DNA of 12,898 bases from NCBI GenBank assembly GCA_900542675.1, contig UQOT01000055.1, positions 1 to 12,898 of the forward strand, given 5' to 3'. This stretch comes from an uncultured Eubacteriales bacterium (GTDB lineage Bacteria; Bacillota; Clostridia; Monoglobales; Monoglobaceae). The translations under genes and the position numbers were made by a program. Shown here piece after piece: positions 1 to 6,550 of this stretch; position 1 is the stretch's first letter; every line of letters starts with the position of its first letter. The notes under the pieces were generated by a model that ran no database searches, was not told the origin of the DNA, and saw only the letters and a list, made by a program, of their open reading frames with translations.

Positions 1-1
1 G

Positions 2-1393
2 TATTATACAACCGATAATATTTACGCGGACGTAACCTCGGCGGACAGTGAGGAGCTTTATAAGGTCGATCTTTATGTTGACGGCAAGCTCTATGCCGAG
101 GACAGCGACGCCCCGTTTGAAACGCAGATTTCAGGCCTTGCCGCAGGCAGCCATTCGATAACGGCGGTGGCGTACGATAAAGACGGCGCAAAGCAAAGTC
201 TGACAACAAATATCGGCGTATCCAACCTTGAAAATATGTCCGGCTGGGATGTTGTACGTCTGGGCGGAGGTAAATTAAACGAAGGCTTTGACTTTGACGG
301 AAACGGCGGTGTGACGATTTATGCGCCCGGCTACGGCGTTGCCGACACCGAGTATGACGATTGCTCATATGCGTACACGCAGATGAGCGGTGACTTTACC
401 GCCTCGTTTAAGATTGACGAGCAGGCGGTTGCCGATTATGACCAGATAGGATTTATATTAAGAGACGGTCTTGATGTGGATTCGCGCAGTTACACGGCAT
501 ACTTCCAAAGATACAACGGTGAGTTCTTGAAGCAGACAGAAGCGCACGGCGAGAAATACGAAACATTGGGTCAGGTTAAGTACAAAAAGACCCCGGTTTG
601 GATGAAGCTTATTAAGAGCGGTAATACGCTTAAGGCTGAGATGTCCGAGGACGGAACCGTTTGGAAGGAGATTGCATCCTGCGAGGCAAGGCTCAGTGAG
701 AATTATTACTTAGGTATATTCGGCGCGTCCAACGAGGACTTTAAGGTATCCGAGTTTAAGCTGAGCGAGTTTAAGCTCTCAGGCGGCGCAGCGGACGGTT
801 ACGTTGATATGAGCGGCTACGAATGGACTGAGGAAGCGGTAAGAAGCCTGACGGCACAGGGTATAATAAACGGAGAGCTTGACGAAAACGGAAACAAGTA
901 TTTCTGCCCGTCAAGAAATGTAACCCGCGCCGAGTTTGCCAAGATGGCGGTTGAGGCGTATAAAAAGACCAATCCTACAGCTGAAGCAACGGAATACGGT
1001 GAAGCATTTTTGGATGTGCCTGTTGATTCAACTGAGTGGCATACCCCGTACATTTACCAAGCAAAAGCTTATGGTTTGATTTTAGGAACTCTCACCGAGC
1101 AAGGGATGGTATTTAACCCTGACGATACAATCACAAGAGAGGAGATGGCTGCTATCATCTACCGCACATGGGCGAGAAGCGCGGCTATTGATGCAATCAA
1201 TGTAGACACGTTGAATATTTCTGATAAATATATTGACGCTGCAAACATTTCCGATTGGGCGCAAAGAGATGTACTTATGCTGAACGTACTCGGTATTATG
1301 CAAGGTGACCAAAATAATTGCTTTAATCCGCAGAATTTTGCTGATAGAGCCGAAGCGGCACAGGTTATTTATAACTATTTAGCACAGAAATAG
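2..1393 (+). CDS. Surface protein with three C-terminal SLH domains (5' end missing)
   Basis: The reading frame is open from the first bases of the window, so the gene starts upstream; a GTG at 167 is only an internal valine. The visible 463 residues fall into three parts. Residues about 1-70 resemble a bacterial Ig-like module (YVDGKLYAEDSDAPFET, then GLAAGSHSITAVAYD). Residues about 75-260 resemble a DUF1349/laminin-G-like beta-sandwich, often a carbohydrate-associated module. Three SLH repeats start near residues 267, 334 and 408, with the expected TRAE-type motifs (VTRAEFAKM, ITREEMAAI, ADRAEAAQV). SLH triplets bind pyruvylated secondary cell-wall polysaccharide, so the protein should sit on the cell surface. 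Next to a pectin locus the missing N-terminal part could be a pectate lyase or other pectinase, but no catalytic residues are visible here. The gene ends in TAG and is separated by 211 nt from the transporter genes. Confidence 0.9.
   Translation, partial: YYTTDNIYADVTSADSEELYKVDLYVDGKLYAEDSDAPFETQISGLAAGSHSITAVAYDKDGAKQSLTTNIGVSNLENMSGWDVVRLGGGKLNEGFDFDGNGGVTIYAPGYGVADTEYDDCSYAYTQMSGDFTASFKIDEQAVADYDQIGFILRDGLDVDSRSYTAYFQRYNGEFLKQTEAHGEKYETLGQVKYKKTPVWMKLIKSGNTLKAEMSEDGTVWKEIASCEARLSENYYLGIFGASNEDFKVSEFKLSEFKLSGGAADGYVDMSGYEWTEEAVRSLTAQGIINGELDENGNKYFCPSRNVTRAEFAKMAVEAYKKTNPTAEATEYGEAFLDVPVDSTEWHTPYIYQAKAYGLILGTLTEQGMVFNPDDTITREEMAAIIYRTWARSAAIDAINVDTLNISDKYIDAANISDWAQRDVLMLNVLGIMQGDQNNCFNPQNFADRAEAAQVIYNYLAQK
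752..781 (+). repeat. Small in-frame tandem repeat (SEFKL twice)
   Basis: Two adjacent 15-bp units, GAGTTTAAGCTGAGC and GAGTTTAAGCTCTCA, encode EFKLS-EFKLS at the junction between the beta-sandwich module and the SLH region. It looks like a local slippage duplication in an inter-domain linker. Confidence 0.7.
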
Positions 1394-1455
1394 CAAAAAT
1401 TAACGTGTTTGTAACCTGATTTTTAGGTAAAATAACAAAAATCTTGTAAAATGCT

Positions 1456-1474
1456 ACCTTTTTAAGGTTTTATT
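1456..1474 (+). terminator. Weak terminator candidate after the SLH gene
   Basis: ACCTT (1456-1460) pairs with AAGGT (1464-1468) around a TTT loop, followed by TTTATT. The stem is only 5 bp and AT-rich. A second ACCT/AGGT pair at 1414-1417 and 1425-1428 could form alternatively. It is the best candidate for ending the SLH transcript in this gap, but it is far weaker than the terminator at 12474-12510. Confidence 0.3.
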
Positions 1475-1478
1475 GTGA

Positions 1479-1490
1479 TTTTTGCAAAAA
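1479..1490. promoter_or_regulatory. 12-bp palindrome upstream of the transporter promoter (possible operator)
   Basis: TTTTTGCAAAAA is a perfect 12-bp palindrome ending 14 bp before the -35 box at 1505. Its core TTTGCAAA resembles the second dyad at 1512-1523. An operator role is inferred from position; no regulator is identified, and AT-rich palindromes also arise by chance. Confidence 0.3.
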
Positions 1491-1504
1491 ACAACTAATA
1501 TATC

Positions 1505-1533
1505 TTGATTTATTTGTGCAAATCGTATATAAT
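1505..1533 (+). promoter_or_regulatory. Sigma-A-type promoter for the transporter operon
   Basis: TTGATT (1505-1510) and a perfect TATAAT (1528-1533) are separated by 17 bp, the optimal spacing. Transcription would start near 1540, leaving a leader of about 65 nt before the TTG start of the first permease. This is the best promoter in the window. Confidence 0.75.
1512..1523. promoter_or_regulatory. Inverted repeat inside the promoter spacer (possible operator)
   Basis: ATTTG-TG-CAAAT has perfect 5-bp arms and a 2-bp centre, lying entirely between the -35 and -10 boxes. A repressor bound here would block RNA polymerase. It shares TTTG/CAAA half sites with the palindrome at 1479-1490. The regulatory role is inferred. 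Confidence 0.35.
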
Positions 1534-1590
1534 ATATACATCAAAATAATCTGGGCGTGTGCAAATTTACACGACCAAATCCTAAAGAAT

Positions 1591-1607
1591 GGGAGGAATA
1601 TGCTTTG
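1591..1607 (+). promoter_or_regulatory. Ribosome binding site fixing a TTG start
   Basis: GGGAGG (1591-1596) lies 8 nt before TTG at 1605. The frame is open further upstream to a GTG at 1557, but that codon has no Shine-Dalgarno and lies only about 17 nt after the predicted transcription start. The ATG at 1600 is out of frame. The TTG is therefore the likely start. Confidence 0.8.
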
Positions 1608-2618
1608 AGTAAAAAAGAAAGTGCTGCCTCCGGCAGCAAAAAAACTAAGGGCGAAGGCGGATACTTCAAAAGAGAGTTTGCTAAGTTCGGCAAAGGTAAG
1701 TTTCTGCTTATTCTTATGATACCTGGTATCATATATTTCGCTCTGTTCCACTACTGGCCGTTTTACGGTCTGTTGGCTGCGTTTAAGGACTATAAGCCGA
1801 AGCTTGGTATTTTGGGCAGCCCGTGGGCTGATAACTACGGATTTGCGGAGTTTATCAGATTTTTCACAATTCCTGATGTTTGGAACTACATATGGAACAC
1901 AATCGTGCTCAGTATTTTGCACATCATATGGCTGTTCCCGCTTGCGATACTCCTTGCTCTGTTTATTAACGAGCTCAGATCGGCAAAGTTTAAGAAGGTT
2001 GTTCAGACTATTTCATACCTTCCCCACTTTGTATCGGTTGCAGCTATCGCAGGTATGATTACGCTGTTCTGTTCTTCACAGGGCACAAAGATTGACGCAG
2101 GCAGCTATGCAAATGAAGGTATCATCAACCAGCTGCTTCTTAAGTGTCATATTATTAAAGAAGGTATTCCGTTCCTTGACAGAGCGGAATGGTTCAGAAC
2201 CGTATACATCGCATCCGATGTATGGCAGAGTATAGGTTGGAGTGCTATTATCTACATCGCTGCTCTTTCGGCTGTTGACCAGGAGCTCTACGAGGCAGCT
2301 ACAATCGATGGCGCAAGCAGAATTCAGAAGATGTGGCACATTTCAATTCAGCTTATTAAGCCGACAATCGTTATTCTGCTCGTTATGCAGATTGGTAAGA
2401 TTATGTCGCTCGGCGCAGACAAGGCCTTGCTCCTCCAGCGTCCGGCTACATACAAGAGATCACAGATACTCAGTACATACATTTACAACCAGGGTCTTAC
2501 ACAGGGTGAACTTTCGTTCTCGACAGCCGTTGGTTTGTTCAACTCGATAATTAACGTTATACTTGTTGTATTTGCAAACTTCCTGTCAAGAAAGCTCACA
2601 GATACAGGCTTGTTCTAA
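1605..2618 (+). CDS. Sugar ABC transporter permease, LplB/YteP type
   Basis: From the TTG start this is a 337-residue inner-membrane permease, one half of the channel of an oligosaccharide importer. After a short Lys/Glu-rich cytoplasmic N-terminus there are about six hydrophobic segments, beginning with FLLILMIPGIIYFALF near residues 33-48 and ending with the GLFNSIINVILVVFANFL segment near the C-terminus. The EAA loop that docks the ATPase is clear: EAATIDGA at residues 230-237 followed by a conserved Pro-Thr (KPTIVILL). Family knowledge: LplB/YteP permeases pair with YtcP/LplC partners and a large lipoprotein, and Bacillus YtcQ-YteP-YtcP imports rhamnogalacturonan oligosaccharides using the shared ATPase MsmX. 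Here it heads an operon with the partner permease 20 nt downstream. Pectic oligosaccharides are the inferred substrate from the enzymes that follow. Confidence 0.93.
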   Translation: MSKKESAASGSKKTKGEGGYFKREFAKFGKGKFLLILMIPGIIYFALFHYWPFYGLLAAFKDYKPKLGILGSPWADNYGFAEFIRFFTIPDVWNYIWNTIVLSILHIIWLFPLAILLALFINELRSAKFKKVVQTISYLPHFVSVAAIAGMITLFCSSQGTKIDAGSYANEGIINQLLLKCHIIKEGIPFLDRAEWFRTVYIASDVWQSIGWSAIIYIAALSAVDQELYEAATIDGASRIQKMWHISIQLIKPTIVILLVMQIGKIMSLGADKALLLQRPATYKRSQILSTYIYNQGLTQGELSFSTAVGLFNSIINVILVVFANFLSRKLTDTGLF

Positions 2619-2638
2619 GGAAAGGGGGAATATAAACC

Positions 2639-3532
2639 ATGGTAAAAGATAATTCAGTTTCATCAGTTATATTGGATATAGTTATATACATATTCCTTAT
2701 CTTGCTTATGATTGTAACTCTCTATCCTATCATTTATATCCTGTCGGTATCACTGTCAAGCACAACGGCGTTTGAAGCAGGTAAAGTTATTCTTTGGCCT
2801 GTAGAGCCTAATCTTGAAGCGTATAAAGAGGTACTGACCGGTAAGACTGTACCGATGTCGTTCTTGCAGGCAGTTATAAACACAGCGCTCTACACTGTAT
2901 TGTCGCTTGCGTTTACAACAACACTTGCTTATCCTCTTTCACGTTCAAAGGAAAGAGTTCCGTTCCACGGACTTATTACAAAGCTTGTTGTATTTACGAT
3001 GTTCTTTACTGCAGGTATGATTCCTGTATACTTGATTGTTCAGAAGCTTGGTCTTCTTAACACAAGATGGTCAATGATTTTGCCGGCTGTTATTTCGACT
3101 TATAACTTAGTCGTTATGCGTTCGTTCTTTGAGAGCGTACCGGTTGAGCTTGAGGAAGCAGCATTCATTGACGGCGCTAACGAGCTTACAATATTTGTAA
3201 AGATTATACTTCCGCTTTCAAAGGCCGCGCTTGCAACAGTCGGACTTTTCTACGGAGTATATATGTGGAACCAGTGGTTCAGCGCAATGCTTTACTTGAG
3301 CGACAGAGTTAAGAACTTGTATCCTCTGCAGTACATCATAAGACAGATTGTTATGGAAAATCAGCTTGCTGTTGAAGCAGCTCAGGCCGGTGAGCTTAAC
3401 ACAGTCACGGTCAGCACGGCGTCGCTTAAATATGCAACGCTGTTCATTTCAATCGTACCGATGCTCTGCGTATACCCGTTCATTCAGAAGTACTTTGTAA
3501 AGGGCGTTATGGTAGGTTCTGTTAAGGGTTAA
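2639..3532 (+). CDS. Sugar ABC transporter permease, YtcP/LplC type
   Basis: This 297-residue protein is the second channel subunit of the importer. About six transmembrane segments are visible (roughly residues 11-36, 77-98, 112-133, 143-163, 192-212 and 262-283). The EAA loop reads EEAAFIDGA at residues 172-180, and the C-terminus YFVKGVMVGSVKG is a hallmark of the YtcP/LplC family. The ATG is preceded by AAAGGGGG at 2621-2628, 10 nt away. It sits between the LplB-type permease and the binding protein, the usual arrangement for carbohydrate-uptake family 1 importers. No nucleotide-binding subunit is encoded in the window, so a multitask ATPase of the MsmX type from elsewhere is expected. 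Confidence 0.93.
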   Translation: MVKDNSVSSVILDIVIYIFLILLMIVTLYPIIYILSVSLSSTTAFEAGKVILWPVEPNLEAYKEVLTGKTVPMSFLQAVINTALYTVLSLAFTTTLAYPLSRSKERVPFHGLITKLVVFTMFFTAGMIPVYLIVQKLGLLNTRWSMILPAVISTYNLVVMRSFFESVPVELEEAAFIDGANELTIFVKIILPLSKAALATVGLFYGVYMWNQWFSAMLYLSDRVKNLYPLQYIIRQIVMENQLAVEAAQAGELNTVTVSTASLKYATLFISIVPMLCVYPFIQKYFVKGVMVGSVKG

Positions 3533-3566
3533 TCCTTAAATGATTTATTGAATAGGAGGATTTTTT

Positions 3567-5324
3567 ATGAAGGTTAAGAAGATTGTTGCTTTGGCGGCTG
3601 CGGCTGCCTTGGCTACATCTGTTCTTGCGTCCTGCGGCACGGCAAATCGCAAGTCGTACGAAAAGGACGGCAAAAAGATATATACATATTATCTGAATAT
3701 GTACACCCAGGACAGTGTTGAGTACGCTGAGGGTCAGGACACAAACTTTGCAAATCTCATCAGAGATAAGTTCAACGTAGAACTTAACTATGACAGAATT
3801 CCGAGAGGCGACTGGGAGACAAAGACAAATCTTTCGTACGCTACAGGTAATGAAGCTGAGATTACAACAGGCGGTAAAGAGCCTCAGTACAAGAAGTGGG
3901 CTTCTGAGGGTTATCTTGATCCTATCCCGGAAGAGGCATACACAGGCGATGACTGTCTGTTAAAGGACTGGAAGGCGCTTTGGAGCGAAGAGGAGTTTAA
4001 GAAGGTATTATCTCTTGCGAAGAGCTCAGACGGTAAGCTTTACTACCTCCCGACACTCAGACAGGAAAAGGCACAGATGTGCTGGGATTACAGAAAAGAC
4101 ATATTTGACTCACTCGGAATAACCGAGTTCCCGAGCACAATAGATGAATTATATGATGTATGTGCAAAAATAAAGGCTGCATATCCTGACAAGATTATTA
4201 TTTCTTGTAACGGTCTCGGTACAACATCGCCGGGTTCGGCTATCACAGGCTTCTGTCAGGCATACTGGATGCCGGAGCTTATTATGACTCAGCATTCATA
4301 TGTTGACCCGGTTACAAATGAGTATGTACCGTACGCTCTCACAACAGACAATGCTCGTGAGATGTACAAGACAATTAAAAAGTTTAACGATGCGGGCTTT
4401 ATTGACAGAGAGCTTTTCTCAGTCGATAAGGATACGTTCTCGTCAAGACTTGCGCAGGATAACTGCTTTATTACATACAACTACGTATATAACATCAATG
4501 ACTTCAACAAGAAGACAAAGGGTACAGACGCGGATAAAGTAACAGACTGGCAGTGGTCAGACACAATGATTACCGCGTTCCCGGAGAAGGGTACTATCTA
4601 TAAGAGAGACCCGCTGTATTCAAACTGGGGTCCGGCATTCAGTGAGGGCATCAGCGAGGATATGGACAGATACAATGCTATTCTCACAATGTTTAATTGG
4701 TTTGCAACAGAGGAAGGTCAGCTTTACAATACCTACGGTGTTAAGGAAAGCGACCCGGATTATATGCAGAAGGGTATAGCAGAAGGTAACTACAGCTATA
4801 CAATGACTGATGGCAAGCCTAAGTTCAACGAAGGCTGGTACGATGAGAGTAACTCAAAGACAGATAAGAAGAAGGATAAGACTCTGTCGCACGAATATGG
4901 CTCACTCGGCTCGCAGTTCAAGAAGGAACAGCATATGTTCGACGATATCCGCGGTAAGGAAGTTGAAGCGCTCTATGAAGCATTCAACGCTAAGGATAAG
5001 TATTATTACTTTGAGCAGGTTCCGATGAGATATACTGAGGATGAGGAGCAGAAGTATTCTGACCTTGAAATCGCTCTTAACGCAAAGAGAGATGAGTATA
5101 TCCAGAGATTTTTCTCGGGCGATGTTGACCCGACTAAGGACTCGGATTGGCAGATGTATATCAATGATATGAACAAGGTTGGTCTTCAGGAATTCATCGA
5201 ACTTCAGACAAGGGTTTATGAGAGAACAAAGGCTGAAGTTGAGAAGGAAGAAGCAGAACTTGCTGCCAAGGAAGGCGAAACAACAGATGCTGCTTCCGCT
5301 GAGACAGCAGCAGCGGCACAGTAA
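3567..5324 (+). CDS. Oligosaccharide-binding lipoprotein of the ABC importer, LplA/YtcQ type
   Basis: This 585-residue extracellular solute-binding protein captures the sugar outside the membrane and delivers it to the two permeases. The N-terminus is a lipoprotein signal (MKVKK, a hydrophobic Ala/Leu stretch, then the lipobox LASC), with the lipidated cysteine at residue 23. Mid-protein features fit the large LplA-like binding proteins: SLAKSSDGKLYYLPTLRQEK, the WDYRKDIFDSLGI segment, and EEGQLYNTYGVKESDPDY in the C-terminal lobe. The start is secure: TAGGAGG at 3553-3559 lies 7 nt before ATG. The last 30 or so residues form an unusual Glu/Lys then Ala-rich tail (EVEKEEAELAAKEGE onward, ending AAAAQ) that is probably not part of the binding fold. 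Pectic oligosaccharide as ligand is inferred from the neighbouring methylesterase and polygalacturonase. Confidence 0.93.
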   Translation: MKVKKIVALAAAAALATSVLASCGTANRKSYEKDGKKIYTYYLNMYTQDSVEYAEGQDTNFANLIRDKFNVELNYDRIPRGDWETKTNLSYATGNEAEITTGGKEPQYKKWASEGYLDPIPEEAYTGDDCLLKDWKALWSEEEFKKVLSLAKSSDGKLYYLPTLRQEKAQMCWDYRKDIFDSLGITEFPSTIDELYDVCAKIKAAYPDKIIISCNGLGTTSPGSAITGFCQAYWMPELIMTQHSYVDPVTNEYVPYALTTDNAREMYKTIKKFNDAGFIDRELFSVDKDTFSSRLAQDNCFITYNYVYNINDFNKKTKGTDADKVTDWQWSDTMITAFPEKGTIYKRDPLYSNWGPAFSEGISEDMDRYNAILTMFNWFATEEGQLYNTYGVKESDPDYMQKGIAEGNYSYTMTDGKPKFNEGWYDESNSKTDKKKDKTLSHEYGSLGSQFKKEQHMFDDIRGKEVEALYEAFNAKDKYYYFEQVPMRYTEDEEQKYSDLEIALNAKRDEYIQRFFSGDVDPTKDSDWQMYINDMNKVGLQEFIELQTRVYERTKAEVEKEEAELAAKEGETTDAASAETAAAAQ

Positions 5325-5383
5325 TATTTCCGCCGTGATAAATAGGTTTTTGAATTGTATTTCAGACCTTGAAAATTCAATAT

Positions 5384-5427
5384 GCGCCGGGACACTGCCA
5401 AATTATATTTGGCAGTTGTCTTGGCGT
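5384..5427 (+). other. Long stem-loop after the binding-protein gene (mRNA 3' stabiliser or terminator)
   Basis: ACTGCCAAAT (5394-5403) and ATTTGGCAGT (5407-5416) form a perfect 10-bp stem with a TAT loop. Allowing one bulged T and two G-T pairs, the stem extends out to CGCC (5385-5388) with GGCG (5423-5426), about 19 pairs. No T-run follows, so it is not a classic intrinsic terminator. Such hairpins downstream of binding-protein genes often protect the upstream mRNA from 3' exonucleases; that role here is inference. Confidence 0.6.
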
Positions 5428-5455
5428 TAGGGCAAAATAGCAAGTAGGTCTACGA

Positions 5456-5546
5456 CGATTTTAAATGATTTTGAACCATTAAGCCGCATTCTATAGAAGC
5501 GGGATGCGGGTGGTCGAATAGATTAATGCAAAATCATTTAAAATCG
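5456..5546 (+). other. Structured element with perfect 18-bp terminal inverted repeats, upstream of the methylesterase
   Basis: CGATTTTAAATGATTTTG (5456-5473) is exactly complementary to CAAAATCATTTAAAATCG (5529-5546). The pairing continues after a 3-nt AAC bulge with CATTAA (5477-5482) and TTAATG (5523-5528). An inner hairpin follows: CCGCAT (5484-5489) with ATGCGG (5504-5509), plus three more pairs, two of them G-T. The 3' side leaves 13 bases (5510-5522) unpaired. ACCA (5475-5478) could alternatively pair with TGGT (5511-5514), disrupting the CATTAA helix. The element ends 23 nt before the methylesterase ATG. It could be a leader RNA, an mRNA processing site or a miniature mobile element; I do not recognise the family. 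The pairing is directly visible, the role is not. Confidence 0.65.
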
Positions 5547-5569
5547 GAAAGTTTAAGGAAAATGAGAAT

Positions 5570-6460
5570 ATGAATTATATTGTAAGAAAAGATTTCAAAA
5601 CAATCACTGAGGCGCTTACCGCGGCAAACCCGGGCGATACAATAATTATTCCTTCCGGAATATATAAAGAAAAAATAACGGTCGATAAGCCTAATATTTC
5701 ATTAGTCGGCGACGGAGTTGTGACGATTACGTATGACGCGGCATCGGGTAATCCAAATCCGGACGGCGGAACGTACGATACGTTTTCGTCAGCGACAGTA
5801 ACGGTGCTTAATTCGGCTGCAGGTTTTAAGGCAGAAAATATAACGTTTGAAAATAATTATAACCGCACAGACCCCGATATAAAGGTGACTCAGGCGCTTG
5901 CAATCAGCTGCGGTGCGGATGGTGCGGTTTTTGATAATTGTAATTTTTTAGGCTGGCAGGATACAATGTATCTCTGCTGCAAAACGCGCCAATATGTAAA
6001 CGAGTGCTATATTGAGGGCAGCGTTGATTTCATATTTGGTGATGCAACGGTTTTGTTTGAGGATTGCGATATAAACTGCGTCAGAGAAAAGTCGTATATA
6101 ACTGCGGCTAATACTTCGGAAAATTCGGACGCGGGCTTTGTTTTCTACCACTGCTATATAAGTGCGTGTGAGGGCTGCGGAAATATTTATCTCGGCAGAC
6201 CGTGGCGTGCAGAGCAGGAGGGGATTAACTCGGCGACAGCATTTATCGAGTGCACTTATAATTTTTCGGCTGCACCTGAGGGCTGGTTGACGTGGAATTT
6301 GAAATCAGGCACGGAGTATGCAAATACTCGGTATTTTGAGTATAAAAATGTCGATGCACACGGGCATTTGGCGGATATATCGCACCGTGTTCCCTGGAGC
6401 AGGCAGCTTTTAAAAGATGAGGCTGAGGCGCTTATGGTAAGCGTCGCAAAAAGAGATTAG
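5570..6460 (+). CDS. Pectin methylesterase (CE8), apparently cytoplasmic
   Basis: Pectinesterases remove methyl groups from galacturonate residues of pectin, releasing methanol. This 296-residue protein is a compact right-handed beta-helix enzyme covering the CE8 domain and little else. The active-site motifs are intact: QDTMY with Gln130 and Asp131, VDFIFG with Asp153, and LGRPWR with Arg210. These match the two catalytic aspartates, the arginine and the transition-state glutamine of characterised family members. The protein starts directly with the first family strand (MNYIVRKDFKTITEAL) and has no signal peptide, so it probably acts in the cytoplasm on imported methylated oligogalacturonides. 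The ATG has only a modest ribosome binding site (AAGG at 5555-5558, 11 nt away). It follows the 245-nt structured gap after the transporter and precedes the GH28 gene by 90 nt. Its codons look richer in ATA, AAT and TTT than those of the transporter genes. Confidence 0.93.
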   Translation: MNYIVRKDFKTITEALTAANPGDTIIIPSGIYKEKITVDKPNISLVGDGVVTITYDAASGNPNPDGGTYDTFSSATVTVLNSAAGFKAENITFENNYNRTDPDIKVTQALAISCGADGAVFDNCNFLGWQDTMYLCCKTRQYVNECYIEGSVDFIFGDATVLFEDCDINCVREKSYITAANTSENSDAGFVFYHCYISACEGCGNIYLGRPWRAEQEGINSATAFIECTYNFSAAPEGWLTWNLKSGTEYANTRYFEYKNVDAHGHLADISHRVPWSRQLLKDEAEALMVSVAKRD

Positions 6461-6482
6461 TCTAGTGAAAATTATACTTGAC
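6460..6482. promoter_or_regulatory. Imperfect dyad before the polygalacturonase gene (possible operator)
   Basis: GTCTAGT (6460-6466) and ACTTGAC (6476-6482) are inverted with one mismatch and a 9-bp spacer, starting at the stop codon of the methylesterase. The right arm contains the -35-like TTGACT. No terminator-like T-run follows, so an operator is the more plausible reading, but support is weak. Confidence 0.25.
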
Positions 6483-6517
6483 TACAGCCTAAAACTATAA
6501 TAGAATTAAACTATAAT
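6478..6517 (+). promoter_or_regulatory. Possible internal promoter region for the polygalacturonase operon
   Basis: Two perfect TATAAT hexamers (6496-6501 and 6512-6517) lie 34-55 nt before the GH28 start, with TTGACT at 6478-6483. The spacing is wrong for a simple sigma-A promoter: 12 bp to the first hexamer and 28 bp to the second. A promoter here would therefore need an activator or a poor -35 box. The 90-nt gap makes an internal start plausible, not proven. Confidence 0.35.
6492..6517 (+). repeat. Direct repeat AAACTATAAT, 16-bp period
   Basis: AAACTATAAT occurs at 6492-6501 and again at 6508-6517, separated by AGAATT. Direct repeats just ahead of a gene can be tandem activator sites or duplicated -10 elements. 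The repeat is directly visible; its role is inferred. Confidence 0.6.
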
Positions 6518-6550
6518 TAAAGAGTTTTAAATATTACGGAGGTCAGACAA

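Noticed and set aside
167..169. GTG as the start of the SLH protein
   Set aside because: The frame continues unbroken to the window edge and encodes a continuous Ig-like module across this point, so it is an internal valine.
1394..1604. A riboswitch or cre site in the transporter leader
   Set aside because: The leader after the predicted transcription start is only about 65 nt with no recognisable aptamer, and no sequence matches the catabolite-response consensus well.
1470..1922. A 150-codon open frame on the minus strand over the promoter and the first permease start
   Set aside because: It is antisense to a clear permease gene and its promoter, shows no recognisable family and has no convincing ribosome site.
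5454..5548. Calling the inverted-repeat element a transposon
   Set aside because: Only a 2-bp GA flanks both ends, no transposase is present, and copy number cannot be seen from one window.
6478..6501. TTGACT with TATAAT as a standard promoter
   Set aside because: The spacer is only 12 bp, too short for sigma-A RNA polymerase alone; it is kept only as a low-confidence regulatory region.
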